From Streptomyces sp. NBC_00572 (GTDB taxonomy: Bacteria; Actinomycetota; Actinomycetes; Streptomycetales; Streptomycetaceae): DNA of 64,000 nucleotides. Each line of letters starts with the position of its first letter. Position 1 is the first letter of the stretch. Made by a program: the position numbers and the translations under genes. The stretch spans positions 2,418,001 to 2,482,000 of the forward strand of contig NZ_JAPENX010000001.1 of NCBI RefSeq assembly GCF_026341815.1. The letters run 5' to 3'. The notes under the pieces were generated by a model. The model made no database searches, was not told the origin of the DNA, and saw only the letters and a list, made by a program, of their open reading frames with translations. Shown here in pieces: positions 24,950 to 34,854 of this stretch.

Positions 24950-27793
24950 CTACTCCGGCTTCGCGGCCGCCGTCTTCTTCGCGGCGGTCGTCTTCTTGGC
25001 CGTCGTCGTCTTCTTCGTGGCCGTCTTCTTGGCAGCGGTCGTGGTCTTCTTCGCCGCGGCCTTCGTGGCCGTCTTCTTCGCGGTGGTCGCCTTCTTGGCC
25101 GGGGCCTTCTTGGCGGCCTTCTTCGCCGGCGCCTTGGCCCGCTTCTCCGCGAGGAGCTCGTAACCGCGCTCCGGCGTGATGTCCTCCACGCTGTCGCCGG
25201 TCCGCAGGGTGGCGTTGGTCTCGCCGTCCGTCACGTACGGGCCGAAGCGGCCGTCCTTGACGACCACGGGCTTCTCGCTGACCGGGTCGGTGCCCAGCTC
25301 CTTCAGCGGCGGCTTGGCCGCGGCCCGGCCCCGCTGCTTGGGCTGGGCGTAGATCGCGAGCGCCTCTTCGAGGGTGATCGTGAAGAGCTGCTCCTCCTCG
25401 GTGAGCGACCGCGAGTCCGTGCCCTTCTTCAGGTACGGGCCGTAGCGGCCGTTCTGCGCGGTGATCTCGACGCCCTCGGCGTCCGCGCCGACGACCCTGG
25501 GCAGGGACATCAGCCGGAGCGCGTCCTCCAGGGTGACGGTGTCGAGGGTCATCGACTTGAAGAGGGAGGCCGTGCGCGGCTTCACCGCGTTCTTGCCGGT
25601 CTTCGGGGTGCCCTCGGGCAGGATCTCCGTGACGTACGGGCCGTAGCGGCCGTCCTTCGCGACGATCTGGTTGCCGCTGACCGGGTCGGCGCCCAGCTCG
25701 AAGTCGCCGCTCGGCTTGGCGAGCAGCTCCTCGGCGAGCTCGACGGTCAGCTCGTCGGGCGCGAGCTCCTCGGGGACGTCGGCGCGCTGGTGGCCCTCGG
25801 CCTCCTTCTCGCCGCGCTCGACGTACGGGCCGTAGCGGCCGACGCGGAGCACGATGTCGTTGCCGACGGGGAAGGAGGAGATCTCGCGGGCGTCGATCGC
25901 ACCGAGGTCGGTGACGAGCTCCTTCAGGCCGCCGAGGTGGTCGCCGTCGCCGTTGCCGGCGTCCGCGGCGCCGCCGGAGGCGGCCGTACCGCCCTCGGTC
26001 TCACCGAAGTAGAAACGCTTCAGCCACGGCACGGACTTGGCCTCGCCGCGGGCGATGCGGTCGAGGTCGTCCTCCATGCGGGCGGTGAAGTCGTAGTCGA
26101 CGAGGCGCCCGAAGTGCGTCTCCAGGAGGTTGACGACGGCGAAGCTCAGGAAGGACGGCACGAGGGCCGTGCCCTTCTTGAAGACGTAGCCGCGGTCGAG
26201 GATCGTGCCGATGATCGACGCGTACGTCGACGGGCGGCCGATCTCGCGCTCTTCCAGCTCCTTGACCAGCGAGGCCTCGGTGTAGCGGGCCGGCGGCTTG
26301 GTCGCGTGGCCGTCGACGGTGATCTCGTCGGCGGTCAGCGCGTCGCCCTCGGCGACCTGCGGCAGGCGCCGCTCGCGGTCGTCGAGCTCCGCGTTCGGGT
26401 CGTCGGCGCCTTCGACGTACGCCTTCATGAAGCCGTGGAAGGTGATCGTCTTGCCGGACGCGCTGAACTCGGCGTCGCGGCCGTCGGCGGCCCGGCCGCC
26501 GATCTTCACGGTGACCGAGTTTCCGGTCGCGTCCTTCATCTGGGAGGCGACGGTCCGCTTCCAGATCAGCTCGTACAGCCGGAACTGGTCGCCGGTCAGA
26601 CCGGTCTCCGCGGGAGTGCGGAAACGATCACCCGAAGGACGGATCGCCTCGTGCGCCTCCTGCGCGTTCTTGACCTTGCCCGCGTAGACGCGCGGCTTCT
26701 CCGGCAGGTAGTCGGCGCCGTACAGCTGCGTGACCTGCGCCCGCGCCGCCGAGACGGCGGTGTCGGAGAGGATCGTGGAGTCCGTACGCATGTAGGTGAT
26801 GAAGCCGTTCTCGTACAGCTTCTGGGCCACCTGCATGGTCGCCTTCGCACCGAAGCCCAGCTTGCGGCTCGCCTCCTGCTGGAGGGTGGTGGTGCGGAAG
26901 GGGGCGTACGGGGAGCGGCGGTACGGCTTCGACTCGACCGAGCGCACCGCGAACGCGGTGTCGGCGAGCGCGGCGGCCAGAGCCCGCGCGTTCGTCTCGT
27001 CCAGGTGGAGGACGCTGTCGCTCTTCAGCCGGCCGTCGGCGCCGAAGTCGCGACCCTGTGCGACCCGCTTTCCGTCGACCGCGGCAAGGCGGGCGACCAG
27101 CTGCGACGGGTCGGAGGCGTCACCGGAACGGCCGGTGGCGAAGGTGCCGGTGAGGTCCCAGTACTCGGCGGAACGGAAGGCGATGCGCTCGCGCTCCCGC
27201 TCGACGACGAGGCGGGTGGCCACCGACTGGACGCGGCCCGCCGACAGCTTCGGCATGACCTTCTTCCACAGGACCGGCGAGACCTCGTAGCCGTACAGCC
27301 GGTCGAGGATGCGGCGGGTCTCCTGGGCGTCGACCATGCGCTGGTTCAGCTCGCGCGGGTTGGCGACGGCCTCGCGGATCGCGTCCTTGGTGATCTCGTG
27401 GAAGACCATCCGGTGGACCGGGACCTTGGGCTTCAGGACTTCCTGGAGGTGCCACGCGATGGCCTCGCCCTCGCGGTCCTCATCGGTGGCGAGGAAGAGC
27501 TCGTCGGATTCGGCGAGGAGCTCCTTGAGCTTCCTGACCTGCGCCTTCTTGTCGGCGTTGACGACATAGATGGGCTGGAAGTCATGCTCGACGTCGACTC
27601 CGAGGCGACGCACCTCACCGGTGTACTTCTCGGGCACCTCGGCGGCGCCGCTGGGGAGGTCTCGGATGTGCCCGACGCTCGCCTCGACGACGTAGCCGGG
27701 GCCGAGGTAGCCCTTGATCGTCTTCGCCTTGGCAGGCGACTCGACGATGACGAGTCGGCGGCCGCCGTGTGCGGCTTCGCTGGTCGGGGACAA
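24950..27793 (-). CDS. topA: DNA topoisomerase I (type IA)
   Basis: A 947-residue type IA topoisomerase that relaxes negative supercoils. The TOPRIM domain has RLVIVESPAKAKTIKGYLG and LATDEDREGEAIAWHLQEV. The catalytic Tyr is in FITYMRTDSTILS at about residue 334. Four to five Topo_C repeats follow (GRYGPYV motifs), with no Zn fingers. The tail of about 50 residues is Lys/Ala-rich (AKKAAKKAPAKKATTAKKTA), the processivity element of actinomycete TopA. The start is TTG at 27793 (LSPTSEAAHGGRRLV read as Met) with GGAGAGAAG upstream. Farther upstream codons give a Cys/Arg-rich non-homologous leader. Confidence 0.96.
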   Translation of the reverse strand: MSPTSEAAHGGRRLVIVESPAKAKTIKGYLGPGYVVEASVGHIRDLPSGAAEVPEKYTGEVRRLGVDVEHDFQPIYVVNADKKAQVRKLKELLAESDELFLATDEDREGEAIAWHLQEVLKPKVPVHRMVFHEITKDAIREAVANPRELNQRMVDAQETRRILDRLYGYEVSPVLWKKVMPKLSAGRVQSVATRLVVERERERIAFRSAEYWDLTGTFATGRSGDASDPSQLVARLAAVDGKRVAQGRDFGADGRLKSDSVLHLDETNARALAAALADTAFAVRSVESKPYRRSPYAPFRTTTLQQEASRKLGFGAKATMQVAQKLYENGFITYMRTDSTILSDTAVSAARAQVTQLYGADYLPEKPRVYAGKVKNAQEAHEAIRPSGDRFRTPAETGLTGDQFRLYELIWKRTVASQMKDATGNSVTVKIGGRAADGRDAEFSASGKTITFHGFMKAYVEGADDPNAELDDRERRLPQVAEGDALTADEITVDGHATKPPARYTEASLVKELEEREIGRPSTYASIIGTILDRGYVFKKGTALVPSFLSFAVVNLLETHFGRLVDYDFTARMEDDLDRIARGEAKSVPWLKRFYFGETEGGTAASGGAADAGNGDGDHLGGLKELVTDLGAIDAREISSFPVGNDIVLRVGRYGPYVERGEKEAEGHQRADVPEELAPDELTVELAEELLAKPSGDFELGADPVSGNQIVAKDGRYGPYVTEILPEGTPKTGKNAVKPRTASLFKSMTLDTVTLEDALRLMSLPRVVGADAEGVEITAQNGRYGPYLKKGTDSRSLTEEEQLFTITLEEALAIYAQPKQRGRAAAKPPLKELGTDPVSEKPVVVKDGRFGPYVTDGETNATLRTGDSVEDITPERGYELLAEKRAKAPAKKAAKKAPAKKATTAKKTATKAAAKKTTTAAKKTATKKTTTAKKTTAAKKTAAAKPE

Positions 27794-28014
27794 CTTCGCT
27801 CTTCTCTCCGGATCGACACTCTCTGGGCACGTACGGCGCTGGCACGCACGGCAGCGGCACGGACGGTGACGCTCCCGTCGCTGCGGAGTGTGACGGTACA
27901 ACCCGCCCCCGTGTCAAACGGCGAAAGCCCGCAACGGCCACTCGAACGGTAACCCGAGTCCTGGCATTCCTGCCGCCCGGACTCCCGGTCGGGCGGGGCG
28001 GGCCGTCTGCGCGA

Positions 28015-28051
28015 GGGGTGCCGGAGAGAGTGCGCAGGGGGTGCCGGAGAG
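28015..28051. repeat. Direct repeat close to a gene end
   Basis: GGGGTGCCGGAGAG occurs at 28015-28028 and 28038-28051, 23 bp apart, ending 4 bases before the stop codon of the small membrane protein at 28055. It is a weaker example of the gene-end duplications seen elsewhere in the window. Confidence 0.6.
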
Positions 28052-28054
28052 GTC

Positions 28055-28276
28055 TCAGAGCCTGCCGAAGCACCAGACGCCGAGGAGGAGGAAGCCGGCG
28101 CCGAAGAGGCTCGTCAGCGCGACCGCGGCGCGCGGGGCGACCCCGTACGCGACGGGCTCACGGTGCAGTGTCCGCACGGTGGTCCACAGCAGCAGCGCGC
28201 CTCCGAACAGCGTGAACGCCGCCCCCGCGAAGATCGCCGGCCCGCTCTCCATGCCCGTACCCCGTTCCGTCCACAT
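28055..28276 (-). CDS. Small two-helix membrane protein of unknown function
   Basis: A protein of about 73 residues with two hydrophobic helices (GPAIFAGAAFTLFGGALLLW and AVALTSLFGAGFLLLGVWCF) joined by a basic loop (TLHREPVAYGVAPR). The start is uncertain. ATG at 28276 has GGGAG 11 bases upstream; ATG at 28252 (MESGPAIF) has GGGG at 7 bases. It lies upstream of topA on the same strand but is separated by more than 250 bases, so it is probably a separate unit. No family recognised. Confidence 0.65.
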   Translation of the reverse strand: MWTERGTGMESGPAIFAGAAFTLFGGALLLWTTVRTLHREPVAYGVAPRAAVALTSLFGAGFLLLGVWCFGRL

Positions 28277-28416
28277 GCGGTGTTGGTCTCCCGCAGGCGA
28301 GGCTGGCACCTCCGGGCGTCATGGGTGCGAATTCCGGGTGAACGACGCGGAGCGTCTCGTACGGTTTCACGAAGATGGCCGGTAGTGACCCACTCCTCAC
28401 CTCGCTTTTTCTTCCG

Positions 28417-29208
28417 TCACATCGTGTCGAGGGTGGCCCGGCGCCGGCTGCCCCGCTCGAAGAGACCGAGCAGGACTACGGCGAGCAGCCCCCATCCGGC
28501 GCCGACGGCCAGCTCGGCCCCGAGCAGCGCTCCGTCGAGACCGCCCCCGGCGGTCAGCCCGCGCGCCGCGGCCGCCGCGTGCGTGAGCGGCAGCAGGTCA
28601 CCGGCGACCCGCATCCACTCCGGCAGCGTCTCCCGGGGGACGGCCGCGCCGGTCAGCAGGAGCAGTACGGAACTGGCCACGTTCGACACCAGGAACACGT
28701 CACGGAAGCGGAGCCCCAGCGCGCCGAGCGCGAGCCCGAACGCCGAGCAGGCGCCGGCCGCGACGAGCAGCACCAGGCCGAGACCGGGCAGCGCCCCGGC
28801 GGGCACGGACAGCCCCAGGACGAGCGAGGCGACGGTGAGCACGAAGGCGCTGACGAACAACCCGTTGAGCACGTACGGGAGGGCTCGCCCGATCCACAGC
28901 GGGACCCGGTGCCGGGGCGAGAGCAGGACGGCGCCGAGCGTGCCGTACCGGCGCTCGTTGGCGACCGCCATCGTGCCGCCGTACACGCAGGAGGCGGAAG
29001 CTGCGAGGACGGCGTTTCCGACGAGGTGGAAACGGTCGTCGGCGACCCCCAGTTCCCTGCCCAGATAGACGAAGAAGAACACCTGGAGAAGCGGCCCGAC
29101 CAGCAGCGTTCCGATGAACATCGGCGGGGTCGTCCAGTTGAACAGCGCCCGGTAGGAAATCGCCCCGCCGACGACGACGAGCCGCGCGGTACCGAGAAAA
29201 CGGAACAT
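28417..29208 (-). CDS. ABC-2 type transporter permease, second subunit
   Basis: A 263-residue six-helix ABC-2 permease (DrrB/NodJ-like). It has helices at GALFSYRA-like positions 15-60, the conserved cytoplasmic loop ANERRYGTLGAVLLSPRHR, and C-terminal helices around SSVLLLLTGAAVPRETLPEW. That last segment is the ABC-2 signature preceding a reentrant region. The ATG at 29208 is 23 bases after the stop of the first permease gene. It ends a leftward operon of ATPase, permease and permease. Confidence 0.9.
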   Translation of the reverse strand: MFRFLGTARLVVVGGAISYRALFNWTTPPMFIGTLLVGPLLQVFFFVYLGRELGVADDRFHLVGNAVLAASASCVYGGTMAVANERRYGTLGAVLLSPRHRVPLWIGRALPYVLNGLFVSAFVLTVASLVLGLSVPAGALPGLGLVLLVAAGACSAFGLALGALGLRFRDVFLVSNVASSVLLLLTGAAVPRETLPEWMRVAGDLLPLTHAAAAARGLTAGGGLDGALLGAELAVGAGWGLLAVVLLGLFERGSRRRATLDTM

Positions 29209-29231
29209 CACTGATGGCCTTTCAGGTCGGA

Positions 29232-30022
29232 TCAGGTCAGGGCGAGGGTGGCGGCGGCGCGCGCCCGGCGCTCCACCCGCCCGAGGACGAGGACGGCGGC
29301 CAGGGCGTACCCGGCCCCGAGCGCGGCGGCGACGAGCAGCGGCGTGAGCACGTCCCCGCCGGAGGTCGCCGCGTGCACGGCCCGCGCGCCCCAGGTCGTG
29401 GGCAGCGCCCAGGAGACCGGGTGGGTCCAGGCGGGCAGCACGGTGACGGGCACGAGCAGCCCGGACAGCAACCAGACGGGGGTGTCGAGCGGGTTGGCGA
29501 GCGCGTTGGCGTTGCGCAGCAGGACGAAGGTGGCGGCGAGCAGGAGCCCGGTCATGCCGAGCGCGAGGACGCACACCGGGACGGCGACCAGGAAGAGCAG
29601 CGGGTGCGCGAAGTCGAGCGGCACGTCGAAGAGCAGGACGCCCCACAGGACGGTCGCGCCCATCGCGTACGTGCCGATGACGGCGGTCGCGAGGGTGATC
29701 GGGAGCAGAACCAGCGCGAGCGGCGTCGGCGCGACGACCAGGGTCTCCAGGGTGCCGAGCCAGCGCTGGTTCTGCACCGCGCCGCCGGAGCCGAAGAGCA
29801 CCGAGCCCCAGATGCCCATGAGTCCGGCCCCGACGGAGGCGGTGAGCAGCCTGTCGGGGTCCCCGGCGGCGCGGAACAGGTAGACGGCGAGGGTCGCGTA
29901 GACGAGGGGGACCAGGACGGCGAAGGTGATCTCGATCGGGGAGCGCGACATGTACGAGACGTGGGTCCGCACCCCGACGCCGACCAGTCGCGGGACGCGC
30001 CTCAGGAGGGCGCTGTCGGCGC

Positions 30023-30026
<4 letters not shown>
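29232..30026 (-). CDS. ABC-2 type transporter permease, first subunit
   Basis: A 264-residue membrane protein related to the next subunit: six helices, the loop QNQRWLGTLETLVVAPTPLA, and the C-terminal signature GLLVPVTVLPAWTHPVSWAL. Its ATG at 30026 overlaps the ATPase stop by 4 bases, which indicates translational coupling. With the permease at 28417 it probably makes a heterodimeric export channel. Confidence 0.9.
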
Positions 30027-31063
<1,037 letters not shown>

Positions 31064-31101
31064 GCGCCGGACGGTAGGAGCCGACGCGGGGGCCGGGCCA
31101 T

Positions 31102-31123
31102 CGATTCGGGACCACCCGAATCG
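31102..31123. promoter_or_regulatory. Putative ArsR-type operator upstream of the ABC exporter
   Basis: CGATTCGGG-ACCA-CCCGAATCG, a perfect 9-bp inverted repeat with a 4-base spacer. It abuts the ArsR gene stop and stands 38 bases before the exporter start codon. The dimension fits winged-helix dimers. It could also act as a short terminator. Confidence 0.6.
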
Positions 31124-32128
31124 TCAGGCCACGGCCTTGAGGACGCCCTCCCCGGCGAGCAGCGCGAGCAGGGACCGGCCCGTGTCCGTCAGCTGGTAGT
31201 ACACCGCGCGTCCGACGCGGTGGCGGGTCACGACACCGGCCTCCGCGAGCACCGACAGGTGCTCGGAGACCGTGCTGGGCGCCAGGCCGAGGCGGTCGGC
31301 GAGGCCTGCCGTGGTCAGCGGCCCGCCCAGCTCGCGCAGGACCGCCGCCCGGCCGCGGCCGAGCATCAGCCCGAGCCGGTCGTCGGCGACGGGCTCGGGC
31401 GGTTCGCGCAGGGCGCCGGCGCCCCGGGCCTGGAAGCTGAGCGCGAACACCTCGGGGTCGTCCGTCGAGTACAGCCGGCAGCCCTCGGCGAAGACCAGCG
31501 GCACGAGGACGAGACGCCGCTCGCCGGGCGCGTACTCCGCGTCGATGTGCTTGGTCAGTTCGAGTACGGGCGGCTGCCACCGTCCCCGGGTCTCCAGGCC
31601 GGCGAACAGCGCGTCGACGCCCTCGGTCGCGAACGTCCTGGCCCGGACGAGCACTTCGTCCTCGACGAGCCGGCGCATCGTCGGCCAGTACGGCTCGATC
31701 GCGCCCTCCCAGTAGGCCGCGTACGCGTCGGCGAGCGCCGCGCAGGCCGCCTCCGGGTCCTTCAGATAGGGCTGTACGAAGGGCTCGTCGGCCATGCCGG
31801 GATAGCAGACGGCCACCTGGGCGCGGACGAACTCCGGGTCGGTGGCCCGCAGTGCGGCCAGCTCCTCGTGGACGTTGACCGTGCCGAACGGCCGGGGCAG
31901 CAGGAAGTCGGACACCTCGCCCCGCCCCTCGACGAACAGGTCCCACAGCGGGCGGAGCCGGTCGTCCTCGCGCCACACCTCGCGCGCCTGCCCGACCCAC
32001 TCCTGGTACGGCCAGGAGGGGTGGCGGTGCGGCAGGGCGAGGTGCATCGAACAGAACGCGTCCCGCAGCGGGCTGATCGCGATCCGGGTCGCCCCCAGCG
32101 AGGCCTCGTCCAGCTCGATCCGTATCAA
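31124..32128 (-). CDS. ArsR-family winged-helix regulator with an N-terminal DUF5937-like domain
   Basis: A 334-residue regulator. Residues 1-240 match the DUF5937 type that precedes HTH domains in actinomycetes (IRIELDEASLGATRIAISPLR, then FEGVDALFAG-like and VLVPLVFAEGCRLYSTDD segments). The C-terminal winged helix reads LGGPLTTAGLADRLGLAPSTVSEHLSVLAEAG and RVGRAVYYQLTDTG. No metal-binding Cys pair is visible, so it probably senses something other than metal. The start is TTG at 32128, overlapping the methyltransferase stop as TTGA, with GGGGAGG 10 bases upstream. It is likely the regulator of the downstream exporter. Confidence 0.88.
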   Translation of the reverse strand: MIRIELDEASLGATRIAISPLRDAFCSMHLALPHRHPSWPYQEWVGQAREVWREDDRLRPLWDLFVEGRGEVSDFLLPRPFGTVNVHEELAALRATDPEFVRAQVAVCYPGMADEPFVQPYLKDPEAACAALADAYAAYWEGAIEPYWPTMRRLVEDEVLVRARTFATEGVDALFAGLETRGRWQPPVLELTKHIDAEYAPGERRLVLVPLVFAEGCRLYSTDDPEVFALSFQARGAGALREPPEPVADDRLGLMLGRGRAAVLRELGGPLTTAGLADRLGLAPSTVSEHLSVLAEAGVVTRHRVGRAVYYQLTDTGRSLLALLAGEGVLKAVA

Positions 32129-33699
32129 GCGCCGCCGACCTCCCCGGCGGAGTCGGCGTCCTCGTCCCGGACGGGCAGCAGGAAGCCCTCCTCCACGAGC
32201 AGCCGGATCGCCTGCGGGGTGCGGTCCCGCAGTATCACCGGGTCCTCGCCCATCAGCTGCCCGATCGCGTCGAGGATGCGCCCCGCGCTGAGGGTGCCGT
32301 CGCAGACCCCGGCGAACCCGGCGCCGACGTGGTCGACCTTGGTCGCGCGGCGCATGCCCCGGTTCTGCCGGAGCACGACGTGCTCCGGGTCCTCGGCGCC
32401 GGGGAGCCCGACCTGCTCCTGCACGACCTCGGGCGCGAGCGCGAACCGGTCGGCGAGCAGGGCGGCGTCGTCGTGGCCGCGCAGATAGTCCTGGCGCTCG
32501 AAGTGGGCGCGGACGGTGGGGCCGAGGGGCTGCTCGACCGGGTGCGGCCATTCCTCGACGAGGATCGACGGCTCGACGGTCCCGGCGGCCACCGCCTCGT
32601 TCCGACGGATCGTGATCCAGCCGAAGCCCACCGCGCGCGTCTTGCGGGCCTCGAACTCGTCGAGCCAGCGCCCGTACGCCTCCCGGTACGCGTCCGGGTC
32701 GCCGCGGTGGTCGCCGCTGTCGCGCAGCCACAGCTCCGCGTACTGGGTGATGTCCTGGACCTCGCGCTGCACGATCCAGGCGTCGCAGCCCGCGGGCACC
32801 CAGGACCGCAGCCGGTCCTGCCACTCCTCGCCCTCGACGTGCTGCCAGTTGGCGAGGAACTGGGCGTATCCGCCGTCGTTGAGCCGCTCGCCCGCCTGCT
32901 GCACGAGCGTGCGGCACAGGTCGTCGCCGCCCATCCCGCCGTCCCGGTAGGTGAGCCGGGCGCCGGGGGAGATCACGAACGGCGGGTTGGAGACGATCAG
33001 GTCGTACGTGTCGCCGTCGACCGGCTCGAAGAGCGAGCCGGTGAGCAGCTCGGCCTCCCGGGCGCCGGAGAGCGCGAGCGTGAGCCGCGTGAAGTCCAGG
33101 GCGCGCGGGTTGAGGTCGGTGGCGGTGACCAGGGTGGTGTGCTGGGCGGCGTGCAGGGCCTGGATGCCGGAGCCGGTGCCGAGGTCGAGCGCGGAGGACA
33201 CCGGCGTACGGACCGTGATGCCGGCGAGGGTGGTGGAGGCACCGCCGACGCCGAGGACGACGGCTGTCTCTGCCTGGCGGCCTTCCTTCCCGCTCCCGCC
33301 GGCTCCGCCGACGGCGCAGCCGAGGTCGGAGACGATGAACCAGTCCTCGCCGTCCGTCCCGCCGTACGGCCGGACGTCGACGGTCGCGGACACGGTGTCG
33401 TCCTCGCGGACCACCCAGCCGTCGGCGAGGGCTTCGTCGAGCGGGAGCGCGGCGGCGGCCCGCTCGCTCCCGACGGTCTGCTGGAGCAGGAAGAGCCGGA
33501 CGAGGGTCTCCAGCGGGGAGTCACCGCGGGTGGCGCGCAGCGCGGGCACGGTCTCGCTGCGCGCGAGCGCCGCGTAGGCCGGGGCACCGAGCCGGTCGAG
33601 GAGTCCGTCGGCGGTGAAGTCCGCGGCGAGCAGTGCCTCGCGCAGACGGGTGGCGTGCGCGGGCACCGGGAGGCGGGGAGGCAGGCTGGTCGTACTCAC
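32125..33699 (-). CDS. Class I SAM-dependent methyltransferase (DUF7059/DUF7782-like)
   Basis: A 524-residue methyltransferase resembling rRNA and release-factor N-methyltransferases. The SAM motif I is ALDLGTGSGIQAL near residue 180. The catalytic NPPF motif is YDLIVSNPPFVISPG, which suggests methylation of an amide or amino group. An N-terminal domain of about 160 residues and a C-terminal domain with a winged-helix-like segment (RILDAIGQLMGEDPVI) flank it. The start GTG at 33699 (VSTTSLPPR) is inferred from homology-like content; the RBS is weak. The substrate is unknown. Downstream overlap couples it to the ArsR gene. Confidence 0.88.
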   Translation of the reverse strand: MSTTSLPPRLPVPAHATRLREALLAADFTADGLLDRLGAPAYAALARSETVPALRATRGDSPLETLVRLFLLQQTVGSERAAAALPLDEALADGWVVREDDTVSATVDVRPYGGTDGEDWFIVSDLGCAVGGAGGSGKEGRQAETAVVLGVGGASTTLAGITVRTPVSSALDLGTGSGIQALHAAQHTTLVTATDLNPRALDFTRLTLALSGAREAELLTGSLFEPVDGDTYDLIVSNPPFVISPGARLTYRDGGMGGDDLCRTLVQQAGERLNDGGYAQFLANWQHVEGEEWQDRLRSWVPAGCDAWIVQREVQDITQYAELWLRDSGDHRGDPDAYREAYGRWLDEFEARKTRAVGFGWITIRRNEAVAAGTVEPSILVEEWPHPVEQPLGPTVRAHFERQDYLRGHDDAALLADRFALAPEVVQEQVGLPGAEDPEHVVLRQNRGMRRATKVDHVGAGFAGVCDGTLSAGRILDAIGQLMGEDPVILRDRTPQAIRLLVEEGFLLPVRDEDADSAGEVGGA

Positions 33700-33819
33700 C
33701 GTTCCATTGTGACCGCCGCCACCGACAACCGGGCGGCCGACCCGGCGACGGGCACCGGCGGACCCGGCCGAGGACAGCCGTCGACCCGGCGGCCCGCGGC
33801 TGATCGCCGCTGCCACCGG

Positions 33820-33886
33820 GTCCGGGCGGGATGCCCCGGCCGTGATGCCGGGCGTGATCGCGCCCGTCCGGGCGGGATGCCCCGGC
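33820..33886. repeat. Direct repeat of a 21-bp segment behind a lipoprotein gene
   Basis: An identical 21-base segment (GTCCGGGCGG then GATGCCCCGGC) occurs at 33820-33840 and 33866-33886, 46 bp apart, with partly related sequence between. It lies 40-110 bases downstream of the lipoprotein stop. Confidence 0.75.
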
Positions 33887-33901
33887 GGGGATCCCCGGCA
33901 A

Positions 33902-33920
33902 GGCGCCCGGGCGGGGCGCC
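33902..33920 (-). terminator. Short GC-rich hairpin after the lipoprotein gene
   Basis: GGCGCCC (33902-33908) pairs with GGGCGCC (33914-33920) around a 5-base loop, 8 bases past the stop of the lipoprotein gene. No T tract follows. Confidence 0.5.
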
Positions 33921-33928
33921 CGGCGGGA

Positions 33929-34594
33929 CTACTCCTCGGTCTTGGCCGACGCGGTCGCGTCGGCCGGCTTCGCCGAGGCCTTGTCGGATGAGCCGGAGGC
34001 GGTGGAACCCGGCGCCGGGGACGCCGAGCCGGAGGCCTTCGGCGGGGTCGGGGCCGTCGGCTTCTGGCAGCCGGGCTGCTTGGCCATCGCCTGGCCCAGC
34101 TCGCCCTCCTCCAGCTTGGACAGGGCGTTCTGGTCCATCTTCTCGATCTTGGTGAGGCCGTCGGCGACGCCCTGGAGGCCGTCCGCGAACTTCTGCTGGT
34201 TCGTCGGGTCCAGCGCGTCGACCTGCTTCTTCAGCCCCTCGTACGCGACCGCGGTCGCGTTGAGTTCCTTGATCGCGTCCTGCTGGACCTTCTCGCCGTT
34301 CTCGACGGGCGGGGCGCCCGCGCCCTCGACGGCCTTGGCCAGCGCCCGGTCGGCGTCGGCGATGTCCTGGAACGCCTTCGAGTCGGCGGCCTGGATCTCG
34401 GCAGGCTTGCTGTCGGCGGCCGTCGAGATGATGATCTGGTGGGCGTCGGCCCGCTTCTGGATCTGGGGCTTGGCCTGGTCGCAGAACGTCTTCGCCCAGT
34501 CACCCACCTTGTCGCCCTCGTCGTCGCTGCAACCCGACAGCGCGAGCACGAGTACCGCGCCGCCGGACAGTGCGGCCGCAAGCTTCTTGTTCAC
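33929..34594 (-). CDS. Small secreted lipoprotein, function unknown
   Basis: A 221-residue exported protein. The signal peptide KKLAAALSGGAVLVLALSGC ends in a lipobox Cys. The body is alpha-helical, charged and Gln/Asp-rich (KVGDWAKTFCDQAKPQIQKR), with one further Cys pair candidate (FCDQ and QPGCQKP). The C-terminal 40 residues are Ser/Ala/Pro/Lys-rich and probably disordered. GTG at 34594 has GGAAGGGA upstream. No enzyme motif is seen. The layout resembles actinobacterial helical lipoproteins of unknown role. Confidence 0.85.
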   Translation of the reverse strand: MNKKLAAALSGGAVLVLALSGCSDDEGDKVGDWAKTFCDQAKPQIQKRADAHQIIISTAADSKPAEIQAADSKAFQDIADADRALAKAVEGAGAPPVENGEKVQQDAIKELNATAVAYEGLKKQVDALDPTNQQKFADGLQGVADGLTKIEKMDQNALSKLEEGELGQAMAKQPGCQKPTAPTPPKASGSASPAPGSTASGSSDKASAKPADATASAKTEE

Positions 34595-34750
34595 CGGATC
34601 GGTCCCTTCCAAGGCTCTCGGCCCCGGAACATACACGCCGAACGGGCTACTTCCACCTTTCGTACGACGGATTCAGACCGTATTGCAGTCTTTTGACCCA
34701 AGGGAGAGACCTCTCACGCGCCCCCGACGCGCCCGGAAATGAGACGGACA

Positions 34751-34840
34751 CCACGTACGGACCCACGTGCGGGCTCCACGTACGGAAGCGCGAACGGCGG
34801 CGCGTACGGAAGCGCGTACGGACACCGGCATGCGGGACCG
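34751..34840. repeat. Short degenerate repeats of CGTACGGA behind hppA
   Basis: Repeats of the type CCACGTACGGA, CCACGTGCGGG, CCACGTACGGAAGCGCG and GCGCGTACGGAAGCGCG run through 34751-34840, starting about 15 bases past the hppA stop. Part of this is the generally high frequency of GTACGG in this genome. Confidence 0.55.
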
Positions 34841-34854
34841 GTACGGACGGCACG

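Noticed and set aside
21457..25179. Very long open frames antisense to the tmk fusion, and similar ones antisense to hppA, topA and the tad genes
   Set aside because: In such GC-rich DNA opposite-strand frames stay open by codon bias alone; their products are Arg/Pro/Gly-rich with no domains, whereas the sense frames carry full motifs.
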